Part shown: positions 26,886 through 37,306 of the stretch, in pieces
Layout: every line of letters begins with the position of its first letter
Position numbering within the stretch: the stretch's first letter is position 1
NCBI RefSeq assembly: GCF_964204865.1
Contig: NC_135251.1
Span: 18,414,001-18,478,000 of the forward strand
Origin: Styela clava
Lineage: Eukaryota; Chordata; Ascidiacea; Stolidobranchia; Styelidae
DNA: 64,000 nt
Reading direction: 5' to 3'
Made by a program: the position numbers and the translations under genes
Notes under the pieces: generated by a model
Told to the model about the DNA's origin: nothing
The model's database searches: none
What the model saw: the letters and a program-made list of their open reading frames with translations, nothing else

Positions 26886-27276
26886 TAGGGCTGGGAATGG
26901 TTAATCTGTTAACCGTTTTTAGATGTTTAATAACGGTTACGATTTATTTTGTTCGTTAACTGACATCTCAGGTAGCTCTTGATCGTAGTTGATGCTGTTT
27001 TTCTTTATGATATTGATATCTCAAAGTAGAAGTTGCACATCTTACACTGAAAGCCACATAAATATTGTTTGCTAACAAAATTAAATTTATTAAAATAAGT
27101 CAATATGTCCGAAGTACGCTGCATATTTCTTCCATTAGTGCGACCATGAAACCATCCTGATACATGAATAATTTCGAGCGATACCAGGATAGATCACGCA
27201 AAATTGCTTTGGAACCATTCGGTCATAACTTGCTCGAATTATTAGATTAAACCATTGTAGTGTTTTCCCAGTCCTA
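26886..27276. mobile_element. 391-bp hAT-type MITE between BPHL and BDP1
   Basis: Terminal inverted repeats TAGGGCTGGGAA and TTCCCAGTCCTA (one mismatch), with a perfect 8-base target duplication GTAGTTAC at 26878-26885 and 27277-27284. Just inside the left end is the palindromic GTTAACCG. No coding capacity. Confidence 0.92.
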
Positions 27277-27404
27277 GTAGTTACAGCAGCCATTACTAAT
27301 TTTTATAAATTATCGTAGTTGCAATCTAATTGTGTTTAGCTTTAAATCTATAAATGTTTATTCTACTTTACAGAATTATGTGGTGTGATGAATAATTCTT
27401 AAAA

Positions 27405-29051
27405 ATGATCAGGCGATCAAAGTTAAAAGTACGTCCAGCAATCAGAAGAAGTTTATCGTCATCCCAAGGAACTGGCTCTTTGAACCAAAAAATTAATGAT
27501 GACAAGCCTATTGACGAAAACAGAACTGCTTCAATTCAATCTGAACCATCTGGATCAATCAAAACTGCCATGATCAGTGTAGATAATAAAATGCCAGAAC
27601 CTCACATGGAAGTAAAAACTAGTCCAGTAAAAAGTAATGGAAATAATGGTGTTGATAAAAGTTTAAGTGATAAGATACCTGACAAATCAACCCAGAAAAC
27701 ACCAGCTATATCAAGAAGACGAAAACTTGTTGCTTGCCCTCTTATGGCTAAAAAGAGGCAAAAGATTTCTATTAGTGAACACAAAGAAAAGACTGACTTG
27801 GAAAGTGAAAAAGCTGCTTCACCCCCAATCTCTCGTTGCGCCATTATAGCACCAATTATAACTTCCACTCAAATACAATTTGATGATGTACAATTGGATT
27901 CAAACAAATTACCTCCTATTGAAAATCTTCTATCTCCCATACATGTAGTTTCCCAACCTCATGAAATTAACACTATGGATCATGATTCATCATCACAATT
28001 TATCACATTGACTCCAGTTACATCAACAGCTTTAGAGGCTGGGGATTGCAGTATCGAAGCAGGATCACAAGACAAAATAAACATTCCAGTTTCAAATAGT
28101 GATGTCGACATACCAAAAAATAATAATGTTGCTGTTGTATCTTGTAACCCTTCGGATGTGATAGACTGCCCTACTGGTACCTTATCTGTAATCAAAGAAA
28201 ACACTCAGACTTCGATAACTGTTGACGCCAGTAAATCATTAAAACCTAACATTGACAAAAAAGTAAATTATATTTCTAATCCAAAAAAATCAGATCTCAA
28301 AGCAAAACAGTATTCAGCGACTGCTAAACATCGAAGTAATGCTTTCAAAAAATTGAAACAATTGAAAGAAAATCAAGAAGATGGAAATGAGTGGCCAGAG
28401 TTTGATCAAAATCTGGTTTCTATGTCAGATTTAATTTTTCTGAACCCACCTAATAAGCTTGGATTGACTTTAGGTATGAATGTACGTCAAGAGGAAGCAA
28501 GGGAAGAAATTCTGTCGCAGAAAGAAGACCAATTGTCTGCACCCTCAGTGGAGGTAGCGAAATCAAACTCGGAAGAACAAGGTGAAGATGCTGCACTTCC
28601 TGTGCCACAAATTCGAATTGCTGATGACGGTTCTATAGTTGTCGATGAAGACAGTTTGGTTTTAGACACTCAAAAACCTGTCGATCCTAAAATCAGTACT
28701 GTTTATGAATTTGGAAAAGAAAGCACAATCAATCAATGTAGTTTTATGCGACGCCCATATGTGAGAACTGCAAAATGGTCATTAGAGGAAACTGATAAAT
28801 TTTACAAATGTCTTTGTGTTGTTGGTGCCGAATTCAGCTTAATGGGAGCAATGTTTAGAGAAAGAACTCCAGATGATTTGAGAAGAAAATTTAAGCGTGA
28901 GCGCAAAAAGAATCCCAATCGTATTGATAAAGCTCTCATGCAACAACATTTAAGTAAATGGACGGATGATATGTTTGAACCAAAACTTGATAATAACGAT
29001 AATTCTCGCAGTTTGAATAATAAGCCAAGTGCTGAAGCAACAGTCAAATGA
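27405..29051 (+). CDS. BDP1: TFIIIB subunit BDP1 (B double-prime), compact form
   Basis: BDP1 joins TBP and BRF1 in TFIIIB to recruit RNA polymerase III to tRNA and 5S genes. The 548-residue product starts MIRRSKLKVRPAIRRS, matching the basic start of BDP1 proteins. The middle (about 30-440) is low in hydrophobic content and probably disordered. The SANT/Myb-like domain is at about 449-515: PYVRTAKWSLEETDKFY, VVGAEFSLMGAMF, DLRRKFKRERKKNPNRI. KFK-x-E/R-x-K-NP-x-RID is the typical end of the BDP1 SANT domain. The gene is a single coding exon. An acceptor-like TTTACAG lies 32 bases before the ATG. The protein stops 33 residues after the SANT region, so it lacks the long repeat-rich C-terminus of vertebrate BDP1. 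Confidence 0.9.
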   Translation: MIRRSKLKVRPAIRRSLSSSQGTGSLNQKINDDKPIDENRTASIQSEPSGSIKTAMISVDNKMPEPHMEVKTSPVKSNGNNGVDKSLSDKIPDKSTQKTPAISRRRKLVACPLMAKKRQKISISEHKEKTDLESEKAASPPISRCAIIAPIITSTQIQFDDVQLDSNKLPPIENLLSPIHVVSQPHEINTMDHDSSSQFITLTPVTSTALEAGDCSIEAGSQDKINIPVSNSDVDIPKNNNVAVVSCNPSDVIDCPTGTLSVIKENTQTSITVDASKSLKPNIDKKVNYISNPKKSDLKAKQYSATAKHRSNAFKKLKQLKENQEDGNEWPEFDQNLVSMSDLIFLNPPNKLGLTLGMNVRQEEAREEILSQKEDQLSAPSVEVAKSNSEEQGEDAALPVPQIRIADDGSIVVDEDSLVLDTQKPVDPKISTVYEFGKESTINQCSFMRRPYVRTAKWSLEETDKFYKCLCVVGAEFSLMGAMFRERTPDDLRRKFKRERKKNPNRIDKALMQQHLSKWTDDMFEPKLDNNDNSRSLNNKPSAEATVK

Positions 29052-29107
29052 CAGCTCTATATGTATGAATATGAATCTTCGTTCAGTTTGATAAATATAA
29101 AATTCCA

Positions 29108-29113
29108 AATAAA
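29108..29113 (+). terminator. polyadenylation signal AATAAA of BDP1
   Basis: AATAAA 57 bases after the BDP1 stop, followed by GGTGGGG and a T-rich run, a good cleavage context. Confidence 0.6.
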
Positions 29114-31160
29114 GGTGGGGCTTGCAATTTTCCTTAATTCAGATTCAGAAATATGCAGCATTTAGCACAATTTTATTTTGAGAAGTATCGGTATATGTAT
29201 TTATATTCAAGTTGACTGCCTATTGAAGCTTGGCTAAAAGCAAGTCAGCAATTTCAAGTACTGATAATATATCATAATTTATTAGAATCCCAGCTGTTTC
29301 TTATTTGTTTATCTGGTGTTGGTGGGTATAAGCTTTTGGGATTACATGAACATATATACACAAATGTGCATAATCAAAAATATCAGTTATGAAAATATTG
29401 TGCAAACTCATCATGGTGGAAAAGTTGAAAAGCCATTTGTTTTATCATATAAAATCTAGAAATTAAATGGGTTTGCAGAACAGATTTCTTTCAACTTTCT
29501 GACATCTTGAGTGCCGCATTTTGCATCAGATTTTTTTATGATGATGTTCAAAGCATTCAACTTTCTGACAAGAGTGCCACATTTCGCGTTAGATTTTTTT
29601 ATGATGATGTTCAAAGCATTCAACCAGCCAATCAGTGATGTAACATTTATTCATATGTTTTTTCTTTACCCTTGTAATTTGTGAATGTATATCACATGCT
29701 TCTTTTTTTGGTATTGAATGTGTTTCAAGTTTGTAGATGAGACCCCTTTTTCTTGGTCCTACACCATCAGTTACATTTTCTGTTTGCTATCCAAGTATAA
29801 ACTGTGAATCTTTTCTTGTTATTTTATTTGCAAATTTTTTGTAGACGAAAACATTTCCGTACCAATTTTGATTAGTACAATTCTTTGATAGCAGCCTGAG
29901 GTCCAGTACATTTTTAAACAGTTCCTTGTAAAATTTCATGTTCCATGACAATGTTCATATTGATATTATTGGTTGTATTAAGAGCAAAATGTGCATCATA
30001 AATTTTCTTTGGTAGTCAATCTAGTCATGGAATTGTTAGCATACTACAGTCTGAAAAATGAATTCACCTAAATCAAGGCTACTATTTAACAATGATAAAT
30101 TATGGGAATTTCAAGTAGTGGTATTATAATATTTTGATCTGGGTTGTAGGAGATGCCGTTTATAAATTGTGTGGGTATGTGGTATGGCTGAGGTGGTTTA
30201 TTTTGTCTTTGAGTTTATTCATGATGATTCCAATTCTTTGGTGGTTTTGTTTTGAATTAGAATTTTTTTAAAATAAAGATTTATATCGAGTCTGTTTAGA
30301 AAAAATTAGATGAAATCGAACTTACAATAAATCATGATTTTGCAGAAGTAATATATTCAAATTTTATTCAAAAGATTGTGTGAGTTATTGAAAAGATTTC
30401 TTGGGTGTTCTTCTGTTTTCTGACAATTAGAATCCAAAATTTTTGGCTTGATTTGTTTTTATTCCATTATTTAGTCTCATTTCTCATAACCTATGTCTGA
30501 AAAAATTAGCAAATATTTCATATTTCCGGTACTTACTTTTAACTTACGGGTCAATACTATATCTCCAATTTTGCTGAATTTCAATTCCACGCTCTAACCG
30601 TTTTTAAAAACTATTTCCAAATCATCATATCTGTCAAATATGCGCAATTTCACAATAAATTGCTGTGAAAATGTCTCAGGTAAAGTCAAACATTTTTGCT
30701 ACAGGACTTTCCAATAAATAAATCTCATTGTCATACCTAAAAATACTGTGTCTCCTATTGGATAGCATGCAATCAACATAAAAAGCTAAATTTATGTAGT
30801 TGAAACCTCGGAACGGATTCAGGTGGGATCGCTTGTTTAAATTTAGTCGAAAAAATGGGACAATGTTTTTTGGGGTTGAAAAACACTTTTGCAAAAAAAT
30901 CTGCGTTTCCCGCCTAAAATTATCAGAAACTCTCCATCAAACGCGACTTTTCTGCGTCACGCACTGTCGGAATTGCGGATTTTATTATTGCTGTGTTTCG
31001 GGTTGATCTTCAGCAATTTTGATCCTTCTGATCGACCTTTTTATTTGTAACAATTAATTTGTTATATATTTGTGTTGTTGCGTCATATTATATGTAAATC
31101 CGCATATATTCGATTTTCACTACTTCGTTTGTTTCAATCGACCAAACAGTAAACGCAGAT
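29114..31160. other. intergenic region between BDP1 and the second BPHL-like gene
   Basis: AT- and T-rich DNA without recognisable genes. It contains a two-unit tandem repeat of about 64 bases at 29491-29622. The last 150 bases before 31161 would hold the promoter of the BPHL-like copy, but no element is recognisable. Confidence 0.4.
29491..29622. repeat. two-unit tandem repeat of about 64 bases
   Basis: Two units run from CAACTTTCTGACA to GTTCAAAGCATT with an internal GAGTGCC-CATTT block. They differ by a small indel and a few substitutions, and a third CAACC start follows. Confidence 0.8.
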
Positions 31161-31944
31161 ATGGACACAGAGGCCGATCGCACAGCAGAGAAAATTTCTG
31201 TTAACAATGTTGAGATATATTACGAAAAATGTGGAAGCGGTCGAATAGTTGTTCTTATGATTCCTGGAATATTTGGTTCAGGAAGTCGAGATTTTGAACC
31301 ACAATTACGCGGCTATGATAAACAGGAATTTACGCTTGTAGCGTTTGATCCGAGAGGATGTGGGCGTTCCGTACCCCCGCCGAGAGATTTTCCAATAGAT
31401 TATCTTTCACGAGATGCGAATGATGCTGCCAGATTAATGGAATTGCTTGGATTCAATGAATACTGCGTTCTTGGTTGGAGTGATGGCGGAACTGCCGCTT
31501 CTATATTAGCAGCAACTTATCCGGGGAGGATTAATAAACTTTGTTTGGGGTGCAAATTCGTACGTTAACAAAGAAGATGTTGAAATTTGGCATAAATTGA
31601 AAAATATTTCATCTTGGAGCGGCCGTGCAAGAGATGCACACTTGGAAATGTACGGTGCAGAACAACTACAAAAGTCTTGGACCGAAAACTTGGACACTAT
31701 GAAAAAGATACTTGAAGATTATGATGGAGATGTTTACAAAAAATGCCTGGGAAATATTCAAGCTCGTACTTTAATCATTCATGGTATGAAGGACCAGGTG
31801 GTAAATTATGCACATGCTAAATGTTTGCACGAAAATATAAAACGGTCTAATATCGAATGCTGGCCTGAGGGTAAGCACAGCCTCCATTTGCAGCACTCCG
31901 CAAAATTCAACTCAATAGTACAAGCCTTTCTTTTGGCAAAGTAA
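31161..31944 (+). pseudogene. second BPHL-like hydrolase, split by a frameshift
   Basis: Frame 1 from ATG at 31161 gives the N-terminal half of an alpha/beta hydrolase: MIPGIFGSGSRDFEPQ, AFDPRGCGRS and the nucleophile motif VLGWSDGGT, up to INKL at 31541. From 31546 another frame continues exactly where the family goes on (WGANSYVNKED) through IIHGMKDQVVN (acid) and GKHSLHLQH (histidine) to the stop at 31942-31944. Against the first copy two bases are missing between INKL and WG. All catalytic residues survive and there is no other break, so this is either a young pseudogene or a base-calling error. Unlike copy 1 there is no presequence, so the product would be cytosolic. Divergence between copies is large, so the duplication is old. 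Confidence 0.8.
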
Positions 31945-32237
31945 AACAAATATAATTTAATGCGGTGAGATTCGCAGCGCCAGATTTCATCACAGTGTGA
32001 TTTTTTACCTCAAAATTGTCGTAGCGACCTGATTTTGCACCTCAACACTCGAACGAACAATGGGGCCAAGAATCTTGGTTTTGCATAAAATTGATAAGTA
32101 TTATTTAAAAGCAGATTCAAAACCAGACAATCAAGACTAATCTGCAGTGCTGTTGTACAGGTTTTCCATGACTCATCATTTATCCATGATAGCATGAGGC
32201 TTGTCATTTGACTCCGAATTTTTCAGATAGTCAAGTC

Positions 32238-33725
32238 CAGTGGTTCTTAAACTGGGGGCAGATGTCTTGGCGAGAGGTCACAAGATGGAATCGGAAATTT
32301 CAATGTAACGGCTTCTGAAACCGTCTCCTCGTTCGTTGAAAATACCGGCTTTTTCGCGGTATAATATTTTTTTCTGTCTCGTAATATTCAATTAATGACA
32401 ACTACAAGAATTCAAAATGTCTCTCTATTTTAACTCATTTGTGGTCAAGGTAACTCGCGGTTGCGGCGACTCGCGACAAAATGAACTCATTACCATCTAC
32501 AATAACACGCCAATCCGAAGACATATGTGTGATCAACTGCCCGATTATATTTAGTTTTGATATATATTGCGCTCATGCGAATTCGTTATCGTCGTTAGAA
32601 TGGTCTGGTATAAAATCCCAAAATATATATTTAATTTAGTAGAATGTAAATACATGTAAAGTATATTAGCATATGAAAAATACATATCCATCGCCCCTAA
32701 ATCTCCGCGGTACGGCCGCCACTCAAAAGAGCCGACTTTTTCAACGGATATATAATGGTTTTTTTGTTGAATAAAAAATTCTATTCATGACCGATATACA
32801 TATTTGAAATGGTTGCTTTATTTATTTAATTATGATAAATTAAATTTGCGATTGCAGATTAAGTCTGCGATAAAATACCACTGAGTAAAATTTATTTCAG
32901 GTCGGTAGTTTTAGAACACTACAGGTGTGCGCATGCACAAGGAATTTATGAGATTTGCAATGTCTAAGAAAGTGTTTTCAATCTGTCGCGGTCCACCTCA
33001 AAACAAAACTTATGGTGTTTTCCGTTTTAATTTTAGTATTTTATAATGTCGCTTTTTCAGTCAATAATTTTTTGGTTGCGGAATCACTTTATTATTCTAT
33101 CTTTAGCATCTCGTCGCTGATGCTTATATATATAATAACTCGTTTTCCTCGCATGTGTCATAGTTCCATGCGAGATAAAAAAAAAAGTAATTATCGTCTT
33201 CGCGGCACAAAAATATGTAGAGAAAAATTTCTCATTTAGGGAGAATAAACACCAAAATGTCCACATGCATAATAACTATTAAAATTGAACTGCTTTCTTT
33301 ATGCTAAAAATGTACATCAATTCATTTGCACTCCTCCATTTTGTAAACTGTATTTTTGTACCAGGTTATCCAAAGGTATTGCTAGTGAAATTTGGAGACG
33401 TTAGGCAAGCCATAAAGTCTGTAATTGCTGTGTATTTGTGAGTCAGTAGTGATGAAGTAAACAATTGATTGAAATTTTACGTGTCTTATGTAAACGTTAA
33501 GCAGAAAATGCATTGGAGCGCAAAAAGCAGACGTTTATAGCGTGTTTAGTTTTACTTAAAACTTAGTTTGACTTAACCAGGTATTGCAAACTGAGCGGAA
33601 AAAGGAGCAACTTGCCCATCACAACGGCATTTTTTTCATTGCAAAAAAAGAAAAGGGGGTGACGAGCGCGAAGACTGTAAAATTTTTCAAAGGAGGGCGC
33701 GGCTCAAAAAATTCAAGAACCACTG
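32238..33725. mobile_element. 1.5-kb hAT-type element (same family as 44404-46268, opposite orientation)
   Basis: Starts CAGTGGTTCTTAAAC and ends TTCAAGAACCACTG. Flanks GTCAAGTC (32230-32237) and GTCTAGTC (33726-33733) are an 8-base target duplication with one mismatch. The interior matches the reverse complement of the 44.4-46.1 kb element in many blocks. No transposase frame. Confidence 0.85.
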
Positions 33726-34728
33726 GTCTAGTCAATTTAATTTAAATCTCAATTATATCTGACAAATTTTCACTATCGATTGATATCCAACCAAACCTTC
33801 ATTACGATATTTACATGTGAATGGGGAAGATATTCAAAGACGTTATCTTGTCGTGGATGGAACAAGAGAAAAATGATGTACTCACGGTGTGAATATACTG
33901 ATTGCCAAAGAACAGAAGGTATTCGAAAGAGATATATGGCGACCAGACCAGACATATGATGATTGATTGATTGACCATCGTTATGGAAGGTTTTACTTTA
34001 ATCGAGATTCGCTCTGTCTAAGCCAGGTATACACAACATGTAGCCGTCGAGGCTAAAACCTGCGGTCGTGCTGGCGTATGTTATTTTTTTGCAAAATAAG
34101 GCAAGAATGAATTTTTGGGCTCAAGTAAATGAGATGTATCAAGAAAAAGCCGTACTTTTAATGCAAAACGTGATGACGTCAGCTATAGAAAAAGGCTTAA
34201 ATAATCTGGTCTTAACGAATCAATAGTCTGCTCTATGATCTTCGTTTTTATTACCCGTTTTGACAACATTTATAGCAATGACGCTCGTACAAGTTACGTG
34301 CTTTCGCCTGACTACAGAAATATTAGTGTTCAATTCCTATCTACATATCATTAATTAATACAACGTGCGGGTATTACTTTCATTATTAACATGTGTGGGA
34401 AAAGCACTATATTAGGCTGATTTGCATCAAGGTTCGAGTGCCGAAGATTTATAAAGTAGAGGTTGTCAAATGTCAATCCCCAGACAAGCTTTTTGGAGAA
34501 TTATTCACTAATTATATCTTCCTATCATAATAATACTGCAATTGAGCGAGCAGTCAGCGTAAAAAAAAAGAATTTTGGGCACAAAAATGAGACAGGGGTC
34601 AATAAGTTTCAAACAAAACAAAAAAGATGGCATGCAAATTGTAACTAAAATTTGGGTATTTTAGAGCAGTGGTTCTTAACCTGTTGTACCCATTATTGCA
34701 TTAATCATTGCAACAATTAACTTATGAG
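33726..34728. other. intergenic DNA, no gene
   Basis: Includes a short GATT repeat at 33961-33973, a possible LINE tail scar, and CAGTGGTTCTTAACC at 34675, which looks like one hAT terminus without an identified partner. Confidence 0.4.
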
Positions 34729-35093
34729 TAGGGCTGGGCATTTCGAATCGAATAGTAAATTATTCGAATCGGTTAAGAGCAAATTTTCGAATCGCCGCCA
34801 TCTTGTTTTACTTTTTCCGCCAATGGTCGAGGTAAATTTCTCATTTTTTTTCACTGAAGCCATATTTTTTCAACACAATTCTGACACATGACTCTTTTCT
34901 GTATTGAGGTATTGATGAAAACGTGTTTTTTATTGTCAGTGATGTATTGACTATGTTTTCAGTTATTTATGTGTTTGGAAGACCTAAAATAATAAGAAAG
35001 TTACATACAATTTCATACCTTCCAAGTATTCGATTCGAAAAAATTATTCGATTCGATTCTGAAATCATCATTATTTGAAAATGCCCAGCCCTA
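34729..35093. mobile_element. 365-bp hAT-type MITE
   Basis: TAGGGCTGGGCATTT at the left and AAATGCCCAGCCCTA at the right are perfect 15-base inverted repeats. The perfect 8-base target duplication CTTATGAG is at 34721-34728 and 35094-35101. Subterminal TTCGAATCGAATA repeats occur at both ends. It shares the first ten bases with the MITE at 26886 but not the interior. Confidence 0.94.
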
Positions 35094-35940
35094 CTTATGA
35101 GTTGGCTAAAATATGGCGGCAACTCGATCTTCATCTCCCATACTGTATTTATTCGCTGAACCGGTTTGTAGCGTTGCCGGTCCTTGTCTGATCGCCCTTA
35201 TCCGCTACTGCCCGCGGCCCGCCTACAGCGAAACGAGACGGGCATGTTTTCGCTTGTTTCATGTGTTACGTCCACAATGCATCTGCATTAGGAGCTTTCG
35301 GCGGAAGTGGTCGATGCGCGCCGAGATACCCTAATAGCGGGCAGCGGCTTGATACACGATACGGATATTACTATTGCTACCTGATGTATGTGCTGGCTGA
35401 TCGGAATAATCATAAGTTTTGAGGCTAATTAATTTGGAAACTAGATCAGGCAGTTCGTGATAGCGGCTAGCGTCGATCAGCATGTATTTATACACAATGA
35501 CAATTAAATTATTTGATTTACAACTACTTTTTGGAAACACAACTAAAACTTGACAAATAACACACAAAGCCGCAAACAAGAGGCATTGTTTGCAACCACG
35601 TCTAAATATCTGTCTGAGTGATTAATATTTGATCGCGGCATAAATTTTGAATATTACGTAATTGTTACCTTTTTGCTGATTTGTAGTTGTTACAGAAGTA
35701 AGCAAGGAAATCGATGCGCAAGGAGGCGATGATTAAAGCTGTTCGGCTCCGACGGTAGATAACGCAAATTCTCTTGCGATTTTGCACGTAATTATTACGT
35801 TGTTACTGCATATAAATAATACGTGGAAACTTCGCACGAAAATCTAAAAATGGATGTAGTGCTACATAAAATTCCCCACCCCAAAAGCCAGCGGGGGGAG
35901 GGCTCGTAATTTTACGCTAGGTGTCGGTACAAACATAGCA
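35094..35940. mobile_element. hAT-like element remnant related to 19150-19440
   Basis: GC-rich DNA at 35150-35340 and 35850-35920 shares GGTCCTTGTCT, ATCGCCC, GGGCATGTTTT and GGATGTAGTGC with the 19 kb remnant in the same order. The left terminus may be CAGTGGTTCTTAACC at 34675, with the 34729 MITE nested in it. A right terminus was not found. Confidence 0.45.
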
Positions 35941-36129
35941 ACCATCTATAGCAACCGCGTCAGCTGCTAAACACCACTCGGCATCAGGGCAAATGAGCAG
36001 CGAGTAGTTCAGAAATCCAGGATTATTTCACTTCTTGTCATGGCGAGTGTTTTTTCACTTATTTCTAAAATATCAACTGTTTATAATTCTTCAAGTTGAT
36101 CCATCTCTGGATGATTGATTGTTAAAGAT

Positions 36130-36370
36130 ATATTTTTATTGCTGCACCGGTACGGTACGGTACATTAGCCCATTGCAGTATTGACTAATATCTACTGCAA
36201 TACGGTACCGGTACCAATTACCATAGCTGAATGAATACATGTACAAAAATAGACTGTGTATGAGTAGGGCTATAAATTTCAGACCCCATTGTCTGATTGC
36301 GGTATAATTGAAACTAATAGGCCTGAAGCTATTCTGCATATTACTGTACACAGGTACCGGTACAGTATTA
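36130..36370. repeat. clusters of GGTACCGGTACC-type palindromes
   Basis: CCGGTACGGTACGGTAC near 36147, ACGGTACCGGTACC near 36202 and GGTACCGGTAC near 36353, with inverted flanks around CATTGCAGTATTG / CTGCAATACGG. This could be a small palindromic MITE, but I could not define its ends. Confidence 0.4.
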
Positions 36371-36747
36371 TGCAGAATATGTGTAAAGGTAAACTGACGT
36401 CAAATACTCTTTTTTCAGTTTTTAGGGAAAGCTAAAAAAAAGTAGAATTTTGCTGTATTGATGAATAAGGACTGTAGGATGTTGGACTATTGTCAAAGTG
36501 TTCGCAGCCATTCAATTGTTAAATTCGAAATACAGTATGCAAGGTCTACGAGCAGCTTCAGCTAAAGAAGGGAGTATATTTAGCGTACTCTAAGGGAAAT
36601 TATCAGTGACAGTTATCTATGTGGTAGGCCAGATCAGTTGTTTAAAATACTAAAATAGTCTGTTCCTGGGAATGATATTTTATCTGTTTATTTCCCCAAT
36701 ACCCTGATACTGCACTCTCACATCTGTGTGCAGGTGTAGGCCCTATG

Positions 36748-36904
36748 CAGTGGTGGGATTCAATTTTTTTGTCAGCCGGTTCCTTTACACAAGTCCGTTT
36801 TGTTACAAACAGAACATTGACAGTAACCAGTAATGTTAACCGGTTTGCTGATCTCATAAACTTCCGTGAGACGGTTCTATAGAACCGGCTGAATCCCACC
36901 ACTG
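36748..36904. mobile_element. 157-bp MITE with long terminal inverted repeats
   Basis: CAGTGGTGGGATTCA at the left and TGAATCCCACCACTG at the right are perfect 15-base inverted repeats, followed inside by AGCCGGTTC/GAACCGGCT. The flanks GCCCTATG and GGTGTATG share only five of eight bases, so the target duplication is unclear or decayed. Confidence 0.88.
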
Positions 36905-37306
36905 GGTGTATGAGGCTGTTTGCTAAACATCTCCTCTAATTTTTAGTGATTTCAAATTTTTATCAAATAATCTTTAACTCAGTTATATTTTCATTATTTA
37001 CACTTACTTATATTACTAGGTTTTAGTGAAAGAGCCAGGAATGCATTCTATTACAGTATTGTGATGATCTTTGATTCGGCTAAGTAGTGTCAAAGAAGCA
37101 ACTAAAATTGAACCAACAATTTTCTTGGGCTCACGAAAATGATTGCTACAATTTTGATCTTACTATTCCTTAGAGGTTATAAATTCTGATTGAGAACACT
37201 AATATACCGATTCTTTATCTAATATTATTTGATCTTTTGCTTTTATAGCTTCAGTTTACCTAGAGCCTGTAATTTCAGTTTTACTTTCAAAAAACCAAAA
37301 AAAATC

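Noticed and set aside
34425-34450. GGTTCGAGTGCC resembling a tRNA B box
   Set aside because: No A box or cloverleaf can be built upstream.
37229-37306. 26-residue upstream extension of the ERICH3-type frame
   Set aside because: It includes a polypyrimidine tract and splice acceptor (TTTTATAG at 37243-37250), and the ERICH3-type start MSHIDPG follows.
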